Below are positions 24,990 through 36,567 of a stretch of 64,000 nt of DNA, one piece after another. Position 1 is the first letter of the stretch. Each line of letters begins with the position of its first letter. A program made the translations under genes and the position numbers. The notes beneath the pieces are model-generated. The model searched no databases, was not told where the DNA came from, and saw only the letters and a program-made list of their open reading frames with translations. Source of the stretch: Actinomadura syzygii (GTDB lineage Bacteria; Actinomycetota; Actinomycetes; Streptosporangiales; Streptosporangiaceae); assembly GCF_008085905.1 (NCBI RefSeq), contig NZ_VSFF01000002.1, forward strand, positions 620,001-684,000, read 5' to 3'.

Positions 24990-27071
24990 ATGGCGGCAGG
25001 CGGATCGGCGGGACGACGGGCGCGCCGGATCCGCGAGGAGGCCATGCGGCTCCAGCGCCTGTCCCGGGAGGCGCACCGGCAGGCGGGCCGCTGGCAGGCC
25101 GCGGGCGAGGCCGAGCGGCAGGTCGCCGCGACGCTGATGGCGCTCACCGCCACCGGCTGGCGGCTGCTCGTCGACCGGCGGTGGCCGGGGACGCCGGCCG
25201 CGAACGTCGACATGATCCTGGTCGGCCCCGGCGGCGTCTTCGTCATCGACGTCAAGCGGTGGCGCGAGCCGCCCGCCGTCGTCGGCGGACGCCTGCGCGC
25301 CGGCGCCGAGCCCCGCGACGACGAGGTCCGCAAACTCCTGGAGCTGACGCGGATCGCCGAGGACCACGCGGCCACGCTGGGCATGTCGCCGATCGCCGTG
25401 CGGCCCCTCATGATCTTCGCCGGGCACCGGCTGGACGAGCGGGTCGGCCACGTCCGGCTGCTCGGCCAGATGGACGCCGTCCCCGCGCTGATCGCGGAGC
25501 CGGACCAGGTCAAACCCGCGATGGTGCGGGCGATGGCCGAGCACCTCGCCGACTGCTTCCCCGAGCACGACGCGGCGTCCCTCGACGAGCCCGAGGCGCC
25601 GCCGACGGCCGAGCCCGCCGAGGCGCTGTTCGACGCCGAGGACGTCGAGCGCGTCGCGATGGAGTCGATCCTCCAGGCCCCGATCGAGCGGTGGATGACG
25701 TTCCTGCACCCCGACCAGGCGTCCCTCGTCGGACGGGACTGGAGCGGGCCCGCGCGCATCAGCGGGCCCGCCGGGACGGGCAAGACCGTCGTCGGCCTGC
25801 ACCGCGCCGCGCACCTCGCCGGGCGGAGCCGCGGGCGCATCCTCTACGTCACGTTCGCCAACAACCTGCCGCGCGTCCAGTGCCGCCTGTTCGGGACGAT
25901 GGCCGCCCACTTCGCCGACCGCGTCGAGTTCTCCAGCCTCCACACCTGGGCCAGGAACTTCCTCGAAAGCCGCGGCCTACGTCTCCACCTCGACGCCGGA
26001 CGCGCCGACGACGCGTTCTCCCGCGCCTGGATGACCGAGGGGCGCGACAGCGTCCTGCCCGAGATCGAGCCGACGCCCGGCTACTGGCGCGAGGAGATCG
26101 ACTACGTCATCAAGGGGCGCGGCCTGACCTCCCTTGAGGAGTACCGCGCGGTGTCCAGGCCGGGCCGCCGCACCGCCCTGCGGACCGAGCACCGCGAGGC
26201 CGCCTGGCTGCTGTACGAGGAGTACGAGTTACGCCTCGGCGACCGCGGCGTCTGCGACTTCAACGACGTCCTGCTCGCGGCCGTGGGGGAGTTGGAGGCG
26301 CGTCCGGCCGACCCGCCCTACGCCGCCGTGATCGTGGACGAGGTCCAGGACCTCACCCTCACCGGCGTCCGGCTGCTGCACGCGCTCGCGGGCGACGGCC
26401 CGAACGGGCTGCTGCTCATCGGCGACGGCCAGCAGGCCGTGTACCCGGGCGGGTTCAGGCTCGCCGACGCCGGGGTCAGCCTCAAGGGGCGGGGCGCGGT
26501 GCTCCGCACCAACTACCGGAACGCCGCCGCGATCCTGGAGACCGCGCTCGCCCTCGTCTCCGCCGACCCGTTCGACGACCTGGAGGGGCCGAGCCCGGAC
26601 GGCCGCCGCGCCGTGCACGCGACCTACCACGAGGGTCGCGTCCTGCGCGCGGACGCCGCCGACGTCGCCGACCACGACCGCCGCCTGATCGCCGCGATCG
26701 GCGAGCTGACCGCCGCGCCGCCCGAAGGGGACGGGACGTCCGCGCTGGCGGGCGCCGCCGTCCTGTGCCGCTCGCGGCGCGACATCGACCACTACCACCG
26801 CTGCCTGAGCCGCGCGGGCATCCCCGTCCTGCGGCTGGAGCGCTACGACGGGCGGCCCGTCGAGGCCGTCAAGCTCGGCACCTACCGGCGGGCGAAGGGC
26901 CTTGAGTTCAAGCAGGTCTTCCTGCCGCGCCACGACGCCGACCTGACCACCGCGTCCCCGGACGACCCGGCCGCCAGGGAGCGCTCGGAGCTGGCGAGGC
27001 GACAGCTCTTCGTCGCGATGACCCGGGCCCGCGACCTGCTCTGGCTCGGCTCGGTCGTCCCGCCCCGCTGA
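24990..27071 (+). CDS. NERD-domain UvrD/Rep-like helicase
   Basis: 693 residues. Residues about 38-130 form a NERD nuclease-related domain ('GEAERQVAATLMAL', 'ANVDMILVGPGGVFVIDVKR' with the D and DxK active-site residues). The superfamily 1 helicase follows: Walker A 'GPAGTGKT' (259-266), Walker B 'VIVDEVQDL', motif III 'LLLIGDGQQAVY', motif IV 'LRTNYRNA', and the final 'RRQLFVAMTRARDLLWLG' motif VI. The combination suggests a DNA-processing enzyme that may cut and unwind; NERD-helicases turn up in accessory and defence regions but also in core genomes. The 66 bases before it are AT-rich and probably hold its promoter. Confidence 0.9.
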   Translation: MAAGGSAGRRARRIREEAMRLQRLSREAHRQAGRWQAAGEAERQVAATLMALTATGWRLLVDRRWPGTPAANVDMILVGPGGVFVIDVKRWREPPAVVGGRLRAGAEPRDDEVRKLLELTRIAEDHAATLGMSPIAVRPLMIFAGHRLDERVGHVRLLGQMDAVPALIAEPDQVKPAMVRAMAEHLADCFPEHDAASLDEPEAPPTAEPAEALFDAEDVERVAMESILQAPIERWMTFLHPDQASLVGRDWSGPARISGPAGTGKTVVGLHRAAHLAGRSRGRILYVTFANNLPRVQCRLFGTMAAHFADRVEFSSLHTWARNFLESRGLRLHLDAGRADDAFSRAWMTEGRDSVLPEIEPTPGYWREEIDYVIKGRGLTSLEEYRAVSRPGRRTALRTEHREAAWLLYEEYELRLGDRGVCDFNDVLLAAVGELEARPADPPYAAVIVDEVQDLTLTGVRLLHALAGDGPNGLLLIGDGQQAVYPGGFRLADAGVSLKGRGAVLRTNYRNAAAILETALALVSADPFDDLEGPSPDGRRAVHATYHEGRVLRADAADVADHDRRLIAAIGELTAAPPEGDGTSALAGAAVLCRSRRDIDHYHRCLSRAGIPVLRLERYDGRPVEAVKLGTYRRAKGLEFKQVFLPRHDADLTTASPDDPAARERSELARRQLFVAMTRARDLLWLGSVVPPR

Positions 27072-27171
27072 CCCGCCCCGCTGACCCCGCCGGGGCGGCC
27101 GCGCTCGCGGTGGTCTCACTATTCGGGACACATCGGGGTCATCCCGTCGGATCAGCGTGCAGGATGGCTCC

Positions 27172-27558
27172 ATGGACTTGGTGGAGTTCCTCCGTGCCCG
27201 GCTCGACAGGGACGAGCGGATAGCCCGAGACTGCACCGGCCACGCGTGGAGGGCCGCGCCGTCCGGGCGGGTCGAGGCGAATCCCGAGCCGGGCGCCGGG
27301 GAGCCCGTCGCGGTCGCGCGAGCGGAGACCGACGCCTACGCCGAGCACATCGCCCGCCACCATCCGTCCAGGACGCTCGCCGAGGTGGCGGCCAGGCGCC
27401 GGATCGTCGACGACTACGAGAAGCAGGCGTGGGTCCTCGACCAGGGCCACCGGAGCCCGGAGGCGGAGGCGGCGCAGGCGGTGCGCGAGAACGTCCTGCG
27501 CCTGCTGGCATTGTCGTACGCCACCCATCCCGCCTATCAGCAGGAATGGCGTCCCTGA
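27172..27558 (+). CDS. DUF6221 family protein
   Basis: 128 residues. 'MDLVEFLRARLDRDERIAR' at the start and 'HIARHHPSRTLAEVAARRRI' to 'LRLLALSYATHPAYQQEW' at the end are typical of DUF6221, a family common in actinomycete genomes and their integrated elements, with no known function. The ATG at 27172 has AGGA seven bases upstream; a GTG at 27157 is less likely. Not obviously connected with either neighbour. Confidence 0.75.
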   Translation: MDLVEFLRARLDRDERIARDCTGHAWRAAPSGRVEANPEPGAGEPVAVARAETDAYAEHIARHHPSRTLAEVAARRRIVDDYEKQAWVLDQGHRSPEAEAAQAVRENVLRLLALSYATHPAYQQEWRP

Positions 27559-27663
27559 CAGCGTTCCGATACGTCCCGTCATGTGGTCGCCACTGCCGAC
27601 GCTCTGATGGATGTGGGACGCGCCTGACACAACGGACGCGGGGGTTGTAACCTCGGTGAGGGA

Positions 27664-27706
27664 GCCGAGAGGCGCTGCAACGGGCGTCCAGCCCGCCACG
27701 CTCGGC
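27664..27706 (+). ncRNA. S-adenosylhomocysteine (SAH) riboswitch upstream of metH
   Basis: GCCGAG (27664-27669) pairs with CTCGGC (27701-27706) as P1; the conserved core GGCGCTGCAACGG follows and GGGC/GCCC (27682-27685 with 27691-27694) forms the inner stem, with the closing 'GCCAC-CTCGG' side. This matches the published SAH-riboswitch consensus. SAH is the by-product of SAM-dependent methylation; the switch turns on genes that recycle it, and metH regenerates methionine from the homocysteine released. Position and target agree with the known class. Confidence 0.88.
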
Positions 27707-27733
27707 CCACGCGAACCGGACTTCGTAACAAGG

Positions 27734-27759
27734 GCGCCTCCCACGTCAATGGGAGGTGC
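27734..27759 (+). promoter_or_regulatory. Hairpin that covers the metH ribosome-binding site
   Basis: A 10-bp stem (27734-27743 with 27750-27759, one G-U pair, 6-base loop) includes the GGGAGG purine run at 27751-27756, 12 bases before the metH ATG. Together with the SAH aptamer 27 bases upstream this looks like the expression platform: ligand binding would free the ribosome-binding site. That mechanism is inference. Confidence 0.6.
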
Positions 27760-27768
27760 TCGAAAAAG

Positions 27769-31368
<3,600 letters not shown>

Positions 31369-32389
31369 GACCGCGCCGCAGGGCGCCGACCGAGACGACG
31401 GCCCACGCGATGACGGCCGGCCAGACCAGCACCTTCCCGAGGCCGACCAGCCACGGGACATGGCACACGGTCCCGGCCGTCATCGTGCACGTCGCCGTCA
31501 TGCCGAGCGGGAACACCGTCGACCAGCGGCGCGGATCGTAGCGCAGCCTCGGCCGGACGACCTCGAACACGGCCAGCACCGCGTACCAGCCGAGCACCGC
31601 CGCGAGGACGGCGAGCGTCAGCCATTCCAGCGGTGTTCGCACGGGCGGGCCCGCAGCGGCGGTGACCCGCGCGGCGGCGACCGTGGAGATCGCCAGGCTG
31701 CCGCCCGCCACCCAGTGGTCGCCCGCCCCGGCGGCGACCTGGCCGAGGTCGAACCGGGCGAGCACCACGAAGTACAGGACGAGGCCGCCGCCGAGCAGCA
31801 CCCCAGCGGGCCACACCAGCCAGCCCGAGCCTGCCCGCGCCGCGAGCAGCGCCGCGAGCACGGCCACCGACTGCGTCGCGACCGTCACCAGGTACGCCGC
31901 GCCGGGCGCCGGACGCCTCAGCCCGCGCACCACGCGCGGCAGCAGCACCGCCCACAGCACCGCCGCGACGCCGAGGAACGCCGCCGCCGTCACGGCGTGC
32001 CCGGCCAGCTCGGCCGTGTCCCCGACGACGCCGGTGCCCGCGACGCTGGTCAGCACCGCCGGGGCGGACGCCTCGTCCCGCCAGCGCGCCGGATCCCCGG
32101 CGATCGACCGGCCGAACGACACGGCCAGCACGACCCACAACGCCGCCGCCGTCGCGGCCAGCGTCCGCCACGCCCACCCGAATCCCGCGAGGCGCAGCCC
32201 GATGGACACGATGCCCGTGGCCATCACCGTGGCTCCCCAGGGAACCCCGGCCTCTCTCCCACCGCTCACCATCCCCTTGTACCCGGCATTCCGCTTCACC
32301 GCGAACCGGCATCGGCAAGGATGCGCAGGAAAGGGAAGGTCACTGTCTCAGAAAGGAAATAGATGCTCAACGTCGACGGCTGAAATACG

Positions 32390-32637
32390 ATCGATGCCGC
32401 ACTCAAGGACCGTTACGAAGACACGGAACGTCTAGAATGGCACGCGCCGAACGCGGCTATGAATTCACACTCCGCGTGCCCCGCCTGCCGGGGGAGACCG
32501 CCGCGCCGAACTGGGCGATGGCCCACTGGGGAATCTCGCCTCGAACGTCGTCCGCGAGGGCTCCCGGCGGGACGGCTCCGGCACCGGCTCCCTGTCCTTC
32601 CACCGGCAGGACGCTTTGGGGATCAGTCGGAGGCATC
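32390..32637 (+). pseudogene. Broken suppressor-of-fused (SUFU)-like gene
   Basis: Three pieces in three frames read in order like a SUFU domain: 'IDAALKDRYEDTERLEW' (from 32390), then 'GYEFTLRVPRLPGE' and 'APNWAMAHWG' (32455-32531), then 'NLASNVVREGS' and 'GTGSLSFHRQD' (from 32532). Bacterial SUFU proteins start with a DAALxxxYGDxEPxHW-type segment and carry GFELTFRL and PPxWAxxxLQNLARYV motifs, which these resemble. Two frameshifts, a missing stretch between the first two pieces and no intact 3' end mark it as decayed. SUFU domains are frequent immunity proteins of polymorphic toxins. Confidence 0.5.
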
Positions 32638-33066
32638 TCCGAAGAGCAGTAGGCCCTCGCGGGTGGGGTTCAGGATCAGGAGGCGGTAGCCCCAGAAGAC
32701 GGGGTAGCCGGGGAGACCACGGCAGCCGCCCGCGTAGATGACCGATACCGGTTCCATGAATTCGCGCACGTACACGCGATAGCGATCCTGGAGTTCCCGC
32801 AGTTCAGCCTCCTGGGCATCGGTCAGTTCCATTCCGCTTCCGCCGGACGGGTCGCCACGGTAGGCGAAGGCGTGGTCGATCTCCTCCCACACCTCAGTGG
32901 CGTCCGTGCGTCTCGGCCCGGTCAGTTCGGCCTCCGGATACACCTGGACGATCGCCGCCTCGGCGCCCTCCAGCGACGTCCCCGCAGGCAAGGGCAGCAG
33001 CCCGAACGTCGTCACGAAGTTCAACCCGGACATCAGATACTCAAGCCGCGCCGACAACTCGTCCAC
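32623..33066 (-). CDS. Hypothetical protein, unknown family
   Basis: 147 residues, GTG start at 33066 with AGGAG nine bases upstream. The sequence is a mixed alpha/beta cytosolic protein ('LEGAEAAIVQVYPEAELTGP', 'YGLPGYPVFWGYRLLIL'-like) with a charged central helix ('ELTDAQEAELRELQDRYRVY'). I do not recognise it. Size, acidity and its place facing a decayed SUFU-like gene are what is often seen for immunity proteins in toxin islands, but that is only context. Confidence 0.6.
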   Translation of the reverse strand: MDELSARLEYLMSGLNFVTTFGLLPLPAGTSLEGAEAAIVQVYPEAELTGPRRTDATEVWEEIDHAFAYRGDPSGGSGMELTDAQEAELRELQDRYRVYVREFMEPVSVIYAGGCRGLPGYPVFWGYRLLILNPTREGLLLFGDASD

Positions 33067-33442
33067 CTTGGAATTCTCCTACAGGAAGCGCACGGCTTGG
33101 TCCCGGTAAGTCGATGACCAGAAGCGTCGAAGCCGAATCAATGTGTTGGCCGCTGCCGGACAAACCTCCGAATCCCTTGCGGCCGAGGTGGCGACATGGT
33201 CATTCTGGTCGATCACCCGTTCCATCACATTACATCGTGCCGCCGGACGGGAATAGGGCGGGGAATCTCGTAAACGCAGGTCGCGCTCACCTGAGCATCA
33301 ACCGGACATAGATCTAATACTGTGTCAGGGTGACGGCCGATGAGAGAATCATCGGTCTGCCTCTCAAGGTGCGGCCTATCATGGGCACGCCATCCCGGTC
33401 CGGATTTTCGGATGGGTCAATAAGTGGAGAGGGTCGTCGTAA
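33067..33442. other. Divergent intergenic region with an inverted repeat
   Basis: 376 bases between the divergent orphan gene and the cyclase operon; no gene seen. It is less GC-rich than average. CCGATG (33338-33343) and CATCGG (33351-33356) form a short inverted repeat about 90 bases upstream of the operon start, and TAATAC at about 33316-33321 could be a -10 element for it. Confidence 0.4.
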
Positions 33443-34081
33443 ATGTCGGACTACGCCTGGGATCATTCGGATAACCTCGCTCACCAGGTCGAGGTGACAC
33501 AGGAGGCCCTGCCCAACCGCGTCGCGTTGACTGCGACCCAGCTCATCACGCGCGGTGACTCGGGTCGACAGATCCTGCTGGTCGACCCGCACCCGAAGGG
33601 GACGTGGGAAACATGGATGTCCCCGTACTCCTCCCTCGTTCTCGACGAGGAGGCATTGAAGGCCAAGAACCGCGAACTCGACGAGGATCTGCTGTTCCTG
33701 CGGCTCTCGCCGGGGGACTCCCTCAAGAAGCTCGCCGACGCCCTCGACCAGCTCGTGGCGATCTATGAGGACGAGTACCGGCAGGCGGTGAAGCAAGATC
33801 TCAACAACGTGCTGCCAGAACTCACCGGAGGCTGGCAGGGAGATCCTTTCTACACCAGCTATTCTCTGAAGTTCTCGCACACGTCGAAGAGCTACACCGC
33901 GTACAGGTTCGCCTTTTACCACGCCAGCCCACCGGTGGCCGAGGTCTCGGTCGACCACATCTGGGTCGACACATCCGACTTCAGTACCGTGGAGAAGTCT
34001 CCGGCGCGGATCAACGGCAAGGAAGTGACCTCGAACGTCCCGGTCGCCGTCCGTCAGTTGCTCAGTCACATGAAAGAGTAG
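33443..34081 (+). CDS. Hypothetical protein, first gene of the cyclase operon
   Basis: 212 residues, no family recognised. It begins 'MSDYAWDHSDNLAHQVEVTQ' and has a beta-rich start ('VALTATQLITR', 'QILLVDPHPKGTWETWMSPY') and a helical middle ('KKLADALDQLVAIYEDEY'). The beta segment and the 'KSYTAYRFAFYHA' strand look like distant counterparts of the N-terminal domain of the next gene ('LVKAYKIVRYGL'), and both carry a 'DEEALKA/DEDALKA' helix start, so the two may share a domain, possibly of Nudix-like topology but without a Nudix box. The stop is 12 bases before the cyclase start. Confidence 0.7.
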   Translation: MSDYAWDHSDNLAHQVEVTQEALPNRVALTATQLITRGDSGRQILLVDPHPKGTWETWMSPYSSLVLDEEALKAKNRELDEDLLFLRLSPGDSLKKLADALDQLVAIYEDEYRQAVKQDLNNVLPELTGGWQGDPFYTSYSLKFSHTSKSYTAYRFAFYHASPPVAEVSVDHIWVDTSDFSTVEKSPARINGKEVTSNVPVAVRQLLSHMKE

Positions 34082-34093
34082 TTAGGAGCGTCG

Positions 34094-35458
34094 GTGACCT
34101 ACCAGATCATTGACACCGATCACGCCCTGATGCGCCTTTCGGAACCTCCCTCTCAGATCTGGGTGATCGCATCTCTTGAGATCACGGTGAGGCAGGGAGG
34201 ACGGGCGTACCTGCTCCTGACTTTTCCGAGCTACCCGCTGAAGACCGGAAACCATTCCCCGCCGCACGACGAGGGCTACTGGAGCCCACCGTTCGTGGCC
34301 TATCCGGTGCCCATGATGTTCTCCCCGCCGACCACGGTCGGCTCCCTTCAGAAGCTCGCCGCCGCCCGGATCGACGAGGACGCCCTGAAGGCGGATCTTT
34401 CGCACCTGGCCTACCAGATGGGCCTTCGGGACACCGAGCTCGAGTTCCGGGGCTCCTTCTTCGAGTTGAAGAGGTCCCCCCGATCCCCGGAGCTGGTCAA
34501 GGCGTACAAGATCGTCCGGTACGGGCTCACCGGCGTGGACGCGGCCTGCCTGCGCAATCTCGCCGACCCCGACATGCGGCGGGGATATGTGTACCTGCCG
34601 CTGGACGACTACCAGGAGATGACCAGGCCGATGCACAGCGCGCTGCACAAGCGCGCGGAACGGTGGTTCCTCGGAAAGCCGCTGATGAGCGATGTTGAGC
34701 ACATCGTCTCAGATCGGAGGTCGCGCGGCGCGATGGCGGCGACCGCCATCGACATGGAGACCGGGATGTTCTCGCGTCGCGAGTCGGGAATCCTGTGCGC
34801 GGTCGACCTCGCAGGCTACGGCGGCGCGCTGAAATACGCGCGGGAGAACATGCACTCCTTCGGTGAGACGACCGACATCATTCAGGAGACCTTCCGTAAG
34901 TCCGTCACCATGAGGTTCGACCGGATGCTGGCAAGGCTCGGCACGACGCAGGTCCAGACAGCAGGCGACGGTTTCGTCGCAGCCTTTCCGCGGCGATCTT
35001 TCGAGGATGTCGCCGACGTCGTCGACGAACTACTCGAAGAATGGCGTGCCGTGGTCCGGGGCGTCGACGAGCTGAACAAGGCGATCAAGCACCCGGACTA
35101 CCGAGTCGGCTCCCGGGTCGCGTTGCATTTCGGCGACTACGAATACGGTCGGATCAGCGGGGTCGGGAGCTTCGCGGCCGCGTTCGACGGCGCGGCGATC
35201 ATCGAGGTGTGCCGACTGGAACAGGCGCTCGCGATCGCGATGCGTGAAGGGGCGGTGACGGTCGGCGCGGCCGAGGGTGAGGGCGAGGGCGAGGCGCTCG
35301 CCGCCCGGCAGAACAACGTGATCCTCAGTCCCGAGATTCACGGGCTGCTCGGGAGCGAATGGCGGCCACGGGACGCCGGCTACGCCCGTCGCGGCGAACT
35401 CGAACTCGCCGCGAAGGAGTTCACCGGTCACGGTCACGTGTGGCGGGTCGAGGGATGA
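34094..35458 (+). CDS. Class III nucleotide cyclase with an unassigned N-terminal domain
   Basis: 454 residues from GTG at 34094, preceded by AGGAG. Residues about 232-430 form a class III cyclase domain: 'GILCAVDLAGYGGALKYA' with the first metal Asp (D238), 'TQVQTAGDGFVAAFP' with the second (D292), 'VALHFGDYEYGRISG', and a final helix with the transition-state-type Arg (R374 in 'EVCRLEQAL'). Both metal ligands are kept, so activity is likely; the base used cannot be told. The first 200 residues resemble the preceding protein. No membrane segment. The next gene overlaps by 4 bases. Stand-alone cyclases of this class with a dedicated effector gene are the basis of Pycsar anti-phage systems; whether this is one is open. 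Confidence 0.78.
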   Translation: MTYQIIDTDHALMRLSEPPSQIWVIASLEITVRQGGRAYLLLTFPSYPLKTGNHSPPHDEGYWSPPFVAYPVPMMFSPPTTVGSLQKLAAARIDEDALKADLSHLAYQMGLRDTELEFRGSFFELKRSPRSPELVKAYKIVRYGLTGVDAACLRNLADPDMRRGYVYLPLDDYQEMTRPMHSALHKRAERWFLGKPLMSDVEHIVSDRRSRGAMAATAIDMETGMFSRRESGILCAVDLAGYGGALKYARENMHSFGETTDIIQETFRKSVTMRFDRMLARLGTTQVQTAGDGFVAAFPRRSFEDVADVVDELLEEWRAVVRGVDELNKAIKHPDYRVGSRVALHFGDYEYGRISGVGSFAAAFDGAAIIEVCRLEQALAIAMREGAVTVGAAEGEGEGEALAARQNNVILSPEIHGLLGSEWRPRDAGYARRGELELAAKEFTGHGHVWRVEG

Positions 35459-36027
35459 GGCGTCTGGCCCGGCTCGTTCCGGACGGCCTGGCCGAGCCGC
35501 TGGCCCGCGCTCTGCGCGGCTCGGAGCCCGCCGCCCGGGACCTCGCCCGCGACCTGGTCGCCGAAATCTCCGCGCTCCTGGAGCGGAAGGGGCCGGAGGC
35601 GGACGACCTGGTGGGACGCCGTGCCCGGATCCACGCGAACGGATTCCTGAAAATGGTTCTCGCGGGCGCCGATGAATGGACGTCACCTGAACTGGACGGG
35701 CACAAACTTGTGCTCCACGCGGGTTACGAGGTGCAGCCGAGGCGGCGCGCCGTGCTGGACCGCGGGTTCGTGGCGACGATGTCGGCGGGCACGGTGTTTC
35801 ACCTGAACGAGACGGAGCTGCACAGGGTCACCAGGGCCGGCCCCGACATCTCCGCGACGCTGTTCCTCCAGGGGCCTCCCGTGCGCCCCTCGACCAATGT
35901 GTACATGCCCATCCTGGACGAGCGGACCGCGTCGGTGATGACCGGACGGAAAGAGACGATCGAGGAGAAGGTCAGGTACCTTTCGGCGAGCGCCGTGTGC
36001 CGCCTGGTCAAGGACCTACTCGGCTGA
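35455..36027 (+). CDS. Cupin / cysteine-dioxygenase-like protein, third gene of the cyclase operon
   Basis: 190 residues; ATG at 35455 overlaps the cyclase stop (ATGA). After a helical N-terminus ('LAEPLARALRGSE') a beta-barrel region follows: 'LVLHAGYEVQPRRRAVLDRG', 'MSAGTVFHLNETELHRVTRA', 'ISATLFLQGPPVRPSTNVYM'. The pattern of His-Arg-Val after a strand and the closing 'L-G-P-x-x-R-x-T-x-V-Y' recall cupins related to cysteine dioxygenase, though the full metal triad is not obvious. It might instead be a ligand-binding barrel that senses the cyclase product. Its 3' end overlaps the convergent ParB-like gene by 12 bases. Confidence 0.6.
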   Translation: MRRLARLVPDGLAEPLARALRGSEPAARDLARDLVAEISALLERKGPEADDLVGRRARIHANGFLKMVLAGADEWTSPELDGHKLVLHAGYEVQPRRRAVLDRGFVATMSAGTVFHLNETELHRVTRAGPDISATLFLQGPPVRPSTNVYMPILDERTASVMTGRKETIEEKVRYLSASAVCRLVKDLLG

Positions 36028-36564
36028 TTCGTCCGGGCGTCGTTTCAGCTCCCGCCGGACCGCCGCCTCCAGCCCTCCGGCGTCTCCGACCCGGCGGAAC
36101 TCGTTTTCCCGCAGGTTGCGGAACATCACGCCGGGAGGGCGGTGTTCCGAGCTGAGGCCGATGTCCGGCAGAGCGCATATGTCGCCGGGCGGCTCGGGCA
36201 GCGGACCGGAGACGACCAGCAACCGCACCTGGCGGATTCCGGTCCGATGCGCCGCCATGAGGCGGTGCACTCCGTCGATCAACACGAAATGTTCGCCGTG
36301 CACCTCCACGACCGGCGGAACCACGAACGAACCAGGCTCATCGGTGACGCTCAATGGCAGGTAGGGCGCCATTCGCGCGGCCTGATAAAGACCCAGGAGC
36401 CGCTCGGCGGAGGAAAGGCGCTGCCGCCGCGCGACATGGACGATCGATCGCACGTCGGCGAGCCGGACCGCCTCCCAGGCCAGTGACGCGTCGGCGTACG
36501 GGGTCGGCCACATGGCGGCCAGCGCCGCGGCGACCACGGCTCTGACGGCCTCCGGCTCCACCAC
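36016..36564 (-). CDS. ParB/sulfiredoxin-fold domain protein
   Basis: 182 residues, GTG start 3 bases after the stop of the nucleotidyltransferase gene. The central 'PPVVEVHGEHFVLIDGVHRL' with 'MAAHRTGIRQVRLLVV' is the ParB-like nuclease/CTPase core (xxIDGxHR). There is no helix-turn-helix, so it is not a chromosome-partition ParB. Such stand-alone domains occur in accessory loci and can act as NTP-using enzymes or nucleases. The direct coupling to a nucleotidyltransferase suggests the two work together. Confidence 0.65.
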   Translation of the reverse strand: MVEPEAVRAVVAAALAAMWPTPYADASLAWEAVRLADVRSIVHVARRQRLSSAERLLGLYQAARMAPYLPLSVTDEPGSFVVPPVVEVHGEHFVLIDGVHRLMAAHRTGIRQVRLLVVSGPLPEPPGDICALPDIGLSSEHRPPGVMFRNLRENEFRRVGDAGGLEAAVRRELKRRPDESAE

Positions 36565-36567
36565 GGG

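Noticed and set aside
32437..32652. A 71-codon plus-strand frame read as a small intact gene
   Set aside because: The protein similarity continues in another frame from 32532, so this is better explained as part of a frameshifted SUFU-like pseudogene.
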